From contig JAJDEF010000016.1 of the NCBI GenBank assembly GCA_029259945.1, positions 23,037 to 87,036 on the forward strand: a DNA stretch of 64,000 nt. Direction: 5' to 3'. Shown here in pieces: positions 61,236 through 64,000 of this stretch (position 1 is the stretch's first letter; every line of letters starts with the position of its first letter). Both the position numbers and the translations under genes were made by a program. This DNA is from Planctomycetota bacterium (GTDB lineage Bacteria > Planctomycetota > Planctomycetia > Pirellulales > Lacipirellulaceae). The notes beneath the pieces are model-generated. The model saw only the letters and a program-made list of their open reading frames with translations. It was not told the origin of the DNA and did no database searches.

Positions 61236-62175
61236 TTTTGGGCAACCCCGCCTTGCGACGGGCACGATTGATTCGGCTGACCATCCAGTCCTGAAACTCT
61301 TCGACACTATCCTCAGATAGATCGTCCGGCCATTCTAATCGAACAGTACCTTCATCTAAGGTAGTTCGATCCAAAGCTATTCCCTCGCCGGGAGTTTCGT
61401 CGCGTTCTGTTTGAGGATTAAAAAATGGGTTAGTTGGTGGCGTTTCGGGATTGCTTTGCTTCGGTGGATCAACGGTTAGTAGCTCAGTCATGGGAATTCC
61501 TGTAGGACTGCCCTCCACAAAGGCCCATTCTCCATCAATCCCAGCAACCTTCTTGGGCTCTGGAAATCGATGACCACCTTGGGAGGTACATTGGACGTAT
61601 GACCCAACCTGCACCACCGAAGGAGGCGTTTTGAGGTCATTCCCATTATTCCCACTGTCCACCGAGGCGTCCTCAGCTTTTTTATCACCGATAAGCAGCC
61701 CTCCATATCGCAGGGTCTCACGGAAACGCGAGATAAAAGGATCGACTTGGTTTCGATTAAAGGTAGCCCCCTCCCGGCCACGCAATAAGTATGACTGAAT
61801 CGACGCATCTTCGGTCGGCAGTTTTCCGTTGTATTTATCCCAAATCTCCTGGTGGATAGAGGGCAAGAGGGCTGCCTCTTTGATAGCATCTAGTCGTTGC
61901 GTGGCATTCTCCGGATGGAGGGTGATATCTAATGCTGAACTAGTCAGCTTGAATTGACGGTTCTCCTTAGCGCCTTTCTCCTCAAGTAAACCGTACTGCT
62001 TGAGACTAGAAAGAAGCTGAAGAAACCCGCTAGCTTTAGTGCTGAGCTTCCATACAGCAGCCACCGCATCCATAGGTATAAAATGCTCGCCCTCCTTTTT
62101 ATAAAGGGTGTCGGTTCGTTCAATCGCTGCTTCTAAGCCAACGGACGGATGTGCAGGGCTTCGTTTTTTAGACAT
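61213..62175 (-). CDS. passenger protein with winged-helix-like N-domain, function unknown
   Basis: 320 residues. ATG 62175 has TAAGGAGGT seven bases upstream, a perfect ribosome binding site. Residues 35-80 (MDAVAAVWKLSTKASGFLQLLSSLKQYGLLEEKGAKENRQFKLTSSAL) look like a winged helix; 85-160 is helical (ENATQRLDAIKEAALLPSIHQEIWDKYNG); then a linker, an SH3-like stretch (VGSYVQCTSQGGHRFPEPKKVAGIDGEWAFVEGSPTGIPMTEL), and a C-terminal helix ending WMVSRINRARRKAG. No known family. Its gene diverges from the RNA/transposase side across a palindrome-rich region. Confidence 0.75.
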   Translation of the reverse strand: MSKKRSPAHPSVGLEAAIERTDTLYKKEGEHFIPMDAVAAVWKLSTKASGFLQLLSSLKQYGLLEEKGAKENRQFKLTSSALDITLHPENATQRLDAIKEAALLPSIHQEIWDKYNGKLPTEDASIQSYLLRGREGATFNRNQVDPFISRFRETLRYGGLLIGDKKAEDASVDSGNNGNDLKTPPSVVQVGSYVQCTSQGGHRFPEPKKVAGIDGEWAFVEGSPTGIPMTELLTVDPPKQSNPETPPTNPFFNPQTERDETPGEGIALDRTTLDEGTVRLEWPDDLSEDSVEEFQDWMVSRINRARRKAGLPKIKIEERE

Positions 62176-62216
62176 TTTCGTACCTCCTTACGGCATTTGG
62201 CTTGACAGTAAAATCA

Positions 62217-62326
62217 AGTATGTCATCCAATTGAACCTAAGTCAACCCAAGGTATCTTTGAAATGGACATATTATGTCTATTTAGTGGATATAAGAGTTG
62301 ACATATCCAGGTGTGCAGCGGAGAAT
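62217..62326. promoter_or_regulatory. divergent promoter/operator region inside the transposon
   Basis: Minus strand: TTGACT (62245-62240), 17-bp spacer, CATACT (62222-62217) for the 320-residue gene. Plus strand: TTGACA (62298-62303), 17-bp spacer, GAGAAT (62321-62326) for the RNA and transposase. Between them GACATA-T-TATGTC (62266-62278) is a perfect 13-bp palindrome and GGATAT/ATATCC (62287-62292, 62303-62308) is another, overlapping the -35: operator-like. Confidence 0.45.
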
Positions 62327-62371
62327 GCAGGCACCTTGTGAAGAAGGAGGCATTTATGAGAAGGGTTTCGA

Positions 62372-62618
62372 GCCCCACGCGATGCGGTCGCCGTAGCGTG
62401 GGGCGGAGAAAGTCAGTCCCGGCGGGCAGCGGTTTCGCGGCCAAACGCCCACCGGGGCAAGGCGACTTTGTTTGAGAGACGTTGGAAGGCGGCCTCGTGG
62501 ACTGGAGCCACAACCACCTTATAAGTGGTCGATGAGGACCGGCTGTAACCGGATGGGATCGAAACCCCTGCCTTCCGCGTCTTAAAATACCCGCGACCGG
62601 CTGTAACCGGCCACGGGG
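62372..62618 (+). ncRNA. structured RNA candidate resembling HEARO/omega RNA, no IscB present
   Basis: Stems by eye: P1 GCCCCACGC/GCGTGGGGC (62372-62380, 62396-62404) with a GA bulge and inner TGCGG-TCG-CCGTA; P2 AAAGTC/GACTTT (62409-62414, 62464-62469) enclosing CCCGGCGGGC/GCCCACCGGG; P3 GACG..GGAAGGC/GCCTTCC.CGTC (62478-62490, 62570-62581) enclosing GTGG-N7-CCAC, ACCAC-N7-GTGGT, CCGG-N6-CCGG and GGG-N7-CCC; P4 CCCG/CGGG (62590-62617) enclosing CCGG-N6-CCGG. A G-U pair in P1 forms only in the plus-strand RNA. The bulged P1 hairpin and the ATGA 12 bases ahead (62356-62359) recall HEARO/omega RNA as I remember it. Identity needs a covariance search. Confidence 0.5.
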
Positions 62619-62674
62619 TGAATTACAACCGGCTTTCGCCAGATTGCGACTCGCAACCCCAATCATAGCGAAGG

Positions 62675-62691
62675 CCCTTGAAAAAGGGAAG
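62675..62691 (+). promoter_or_regulatory. GAAA-tetraloop hairpin over the transposase ribosome binding site
   Basis: CCCTT (62675-62679), GAAA loop, AAGGG (62684-62688). The 3' arm is part of GGGAAG (62686-62691), the best ribosome binding site for the ATG at 62699. A hairpin of this kind would limit translation of the transposase. Confidence 0.5.
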
Positions 62692-62698
62692 TCTCGTT

Positions 62699-63649
62699 AT
62701 GATCGTTCGAGCCTGCCAGCACACCGAGCCAAAGAAACATGGTCGAGACCGCAAGGGCAACCAGCGTTTGCGTTGCAAACTCTGTGGCGAGACCTGGACT
62801 GACGACACTCCAAAACCACTCGGCAACATGCGAATCAGCATGAAAGATGCCAAGCTGGCCCTAGGGATGCTGCTAGAAGGAATGAGCGTTCGAGCCACCG
62901 AGCGATTGACCGGCCTACACCGAGACACAATCTGCGATTTAATTCTCACGGTCGGCGATAACTGCCAGCGATTCCTTGATACTCAGATTCGAGGTGTCGA
63001 AGCCAAGGACGTTCAGGTCGATGAGATTTGGAGCTTCGTCGGATGCAAAGAACGCACCGCTTCCTACAAAGGCTATGGGGAGGACAGCGGCGATAGCTGG
63101 ACGGTGGTGGCCATCGAGCGAAATACCAAGTTGGTCATCGCCCACCAAGTCGGCGAGCGTGACACCACCACCGTATGCACCCTGCTGCAAAAGCTGGCAG
63201 ATTTTACGGTGGGTCGGTTCCAACTCTCGACCGACGGCCTAGCCGCCTACAAACTAAATGTGCCGTTCATGCTTCGAGACCGTGTGGATTTCGGCGTGAT
63301 TATAAAACAATACGCATCGGCCCAGAAAACCACGCGCTACAGTCCGGCCAAGATAATAGGCACCAAGAGGAAAACGCGGTTCGGCAATCCTGATGAGTCG
63401 ATGATTTCAACTAGCCACGTCGAACGGTTCAATCTGACGATCCGCATGAATAACCGTCGATTCACTCGGTTGACCAATGCCCACAGCAAGAGTCTCAAGC
63501 ATCACAAAGCGATGCAAGCGATCTTCTTCGCATGGTACAATTTCTGCCGGAAGCATGAGACAATCAAGCAGACGCCAGCAATGGCCAGCGGATTAGCTGA
63601 AAAAGCTTGGACGATCACGCAATTACTGGAGCGAGCAGCGGGGAAATAA
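62699..63649 (+). CDS. IS1-family DDE transposase
   Basis: 316 residues from ATG 62699. N-terminal zinc-finger-like CQHTEPKKHGRDRKGNQRLRCKLC (Cys6, Cys26, Cys29), helix-turn-helix (GMSVRATERLTGLHRDTICDLI), then the catalytic triad Asp108 (VQVDEIWSF), Asp179 (LSTDGLAAY) and Glu242 (SHVERFNLTIRMNNRRFTRLTN). The latter phrase and ending AMASGLAEKAW are typical of the IS1-like group common in planctomycetes and cyanobacteria. Single frame, no programmed frameshift as in classical InsAB. All catalytic residues intact. Confidence 0.93.
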   Translation: MIVRACQHTEPKKHGRDRKGNQRLRCKLCGETWTDDTPKPLGNMRISMKDAKLALGMLLEGMSVRATERLTGLHRDTICDLILTVGDNCQRFLDTQIRGVEAKDVQVDEIWSFVGCKERTASYKGYGEDSGDSWTVVAIERNTKLVIAHQVGERDTTTVCTLLQKLADFTVGRFQLSTDGLAAYKLNVPFMLRDRVDFGVIIKQYASAQKTTRYSPAKIIGTKRKTRFGNPDESMISTSHVERFNLTIRMNNRRFTRLTNAHSKSLKHHKAMQAIFFAWYNFCRKHETIKQTPAMASGLAEKAWTITQLLERAAGK

Positions 63650-63654
63650 TTCCT

Positions 63655-63679
63655 AGCAACACAGTCATAGGACAGTACC
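63655..63679 (-). repeat. right terminal inverted repeat
   Basis: Begins AGCAACACAGT and ends GGACAGTACC; inverse of the left end. It starts five bases after the transposase stop. Confidence 0.93.
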
Positions 63680-63687
63680 GCTGTTTG
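63680..63687. repeat. right copy of 8-bp target-site duplication
   Basis: GCTGTTTG, identical to 60758-60765. Confidence 0.9.
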
Positions 63688-63700
63688 GCGTTTTAGCGGA

Positions 63701-63840
63701 CAATATTCGGGAGTTTTGTCCGCTGTTGTTTTCTTAAACGCTTGAGTGCTAGGCTTTGCGAGATTTGGCGCGGACAAAAGTCGGTGAGGTTTTGTCCTGT
63801 TTTGTCCGATGTGGGTGACTTTATTGACAAAAAAAAGTAA
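63701..63840. repeat. GGACAAAA / TTTTGTCC motif cluster right of the transposon
   Basis: TTTTGTCC at 63714-63721, 63790-63797 and 63800-63807; GGACAAAA at 63772-63779; near matches CGGACAATA (63697-63705) and TTGACAAAA (63834-63842). Confidence 0.6.
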
Positions 63841-63849
63841 ACCGCTAAT

Positions 63850-63910
63850 TTAGCCACCGAGTTCACAGAGAACTCAGAGACTCTTTGATCTCGGTGTTCT
63901 CTGTGGCTAA
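63850..63910. repeat. 61-bp palindromic interspersed repeat (CACAGAGAAC type)
   Basis: TTAGCC (63850-63855) pairs with GGCTAA (63905-63910) and ACAGAGAAC (63865-63873) with GTTCTCTGT (63896-63904), leaving a 22-nt loop. Phrases like CACAGAGAACTCAGAG recur across planctomycete and related genomes as I recall. Confidence 0.65.
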
Positions 63911-63954
63911 AAAGTTGATCGAAAAACTGGGGGACACTTGTCTTCGCTAATCGA

Positions 63955-63988
63955 CGCTAATTTTTCATTCGTGAAGATTAGCGTTTTT
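63955..63988 (+). terminator. terminator-like hairpin near right edge
   Basis: CGCTAAT (63955-63961) pairs with ATTAGCG (63977-63983), with inner TTCA/TGAA, followed by TTTTT (63984-63988). No gene that it would end is visible on this strand. Confidence 0.45.
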
Positions 63989-64000
63989 GATTTTCAAAGA

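Larger units (their letters stand above)
60766..63679. mobile_element. 2.9-kb IS1-family transposon with two passenger genes and a structured RNA
   Basis: Ends are 25-bp inverted repeats (60766-60790, 63655-63679) matching at 23 positions, with terminal GGTACTGTCC; flanks are the 8-bp duplication GCTGTTTG. Cargo: HARE-HTH-like gene (60828-61235), convergent 320-residue gene (61213-62175), structured RNA region (62372-62618), and IS1-like transposase (62699-63649). IS1 elements are normally under 1.6 kb; this one is about twice that because of cargo. Intact ends, exact target duplication and open transposase suggest recent movement. Confidence 0.93.
63688..64000. other. 313 bp without a gene, to the right window edge
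   Basis: Holds the GGACAAAA motif cluster, one palindromic repeat and a terminator-like hairpin. No frame looks coding. Confidence 0.6.

Noticed and set aside
62370..62405. Group II intron domain V
   Set aside because: The 33-nt hairpin has 9+5 bp with a two-base bulge like domain V, but the AGC triad and GNRA loop are missing, the bulge is on the wrong arm for the plus strand, and no intron reverse transcriptase is present.
62223..62666. 147-residue open frame on the minus strand in the RNA region
   Set aside because: Arg/Pro-rich translation of hairpin sequence; no start signal or family resemblance.

Overview
The window looks like a stretch of chromosome from a planctomycete, most likely of the Pirellulales type. 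This rests on the gene families: a DUF1570-like gluzincin, a WD40-repeat Ser/Thr kinase, an adhesin with an LEPR-XLL-like N-terminus, an OmpL-like porin, a membrane GspE relative beside PilT, menaquinone synthesis by the futalosine route, and several small membrane families I know only from that phylum. Nothing here names a species. Most of it is ordinary chromosome; the last 3.2 kb is accessory.

Layout. 1-1231: end of a secreted metallopeptidase-like gene. 1288-1362: tRNA-His. 1385-5142: a spermidine-synthase-like methyltransferase fold and a signalling group (Hpt, hybrid histidine kinase, two single-domain response regulators). 5143-5707: non-coding, with a 131-bp inverted-repeat element. 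5708-9829: DUF2780, HerA-like ATPase, lipoprotein and membrane protein. 10126-12279: fatty acyl-AMP ligase with carrier domain. 12242-23331: an export-like locus, namely a TolC-like lipoprotein diverging from a GAF-TM-HlyD protein, a second HlyD adaptor and an M50 protease/HlyD fusion with a PqqD-like front end, followed by a conserved planctomycete gene and a PKD-repeat surface protein. 23454-31299: kinase with 21 WD40 repeats (three seven-bladed propellers by count), a membrane protein, a ParA/BY-kinase-like ATPase with a broken Walker A, and an ExeA-like ATPase. 31319-31809: BrnT-like toxin/antitoxin pair. 31892-38238: degenerate phosphoesterase, LarB, NAD(P)HX dehydratase, Ppx/GppA, RibF, NrnA-like DHH protein. 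38295-41672: Rieske protein, cytochrome b fused to a di-haem c domain, zinc-ribbon membrane protein. 41779-42457: PIN toxin gene with an amber codon and its antitoxin. 42466-45493: DinB-like protein, GlyRS, ComB-like phosphatase. 45609-49277: menaquinone genes (menG, ubiX/mqnM, mqnP, mqnE). 49461-53984: YugP-like peptidase, small exported protein, thiS, thiG, dinG-like helicase. 54127-58889: hisF, pilT, membrane GspE-like pseudo-ATPase, CvpA-like and DUF4190-like proteins. 59315-60559: porin with strong terminator.

The most notable region is 60766-63679. It is a complete 2.9-kb transposon bounded by 25-bp inverted repeats (23 of 25 matching) and an 8-bp target duplication (GCTGTTTG). It carries an IS1-family transposase, two passenger genes (a HARE-HTH-like protein and a convergent 320-residue protein), and, just before the transposase, about 250 nt that fold into at least six hairpins. 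The first hairpin and the ATGA in front resemble the HEARO/omega RNA of IscB elements, but no IscB or TnpB gene is present. A GAAA-tetraloop hairpin covers the transposase ribosome binding site. An RNA-bearing IS1-like transposon without its nuclease is my best candidate for something undescribed; the ABC-less export locus at 12-23 kb is the second.
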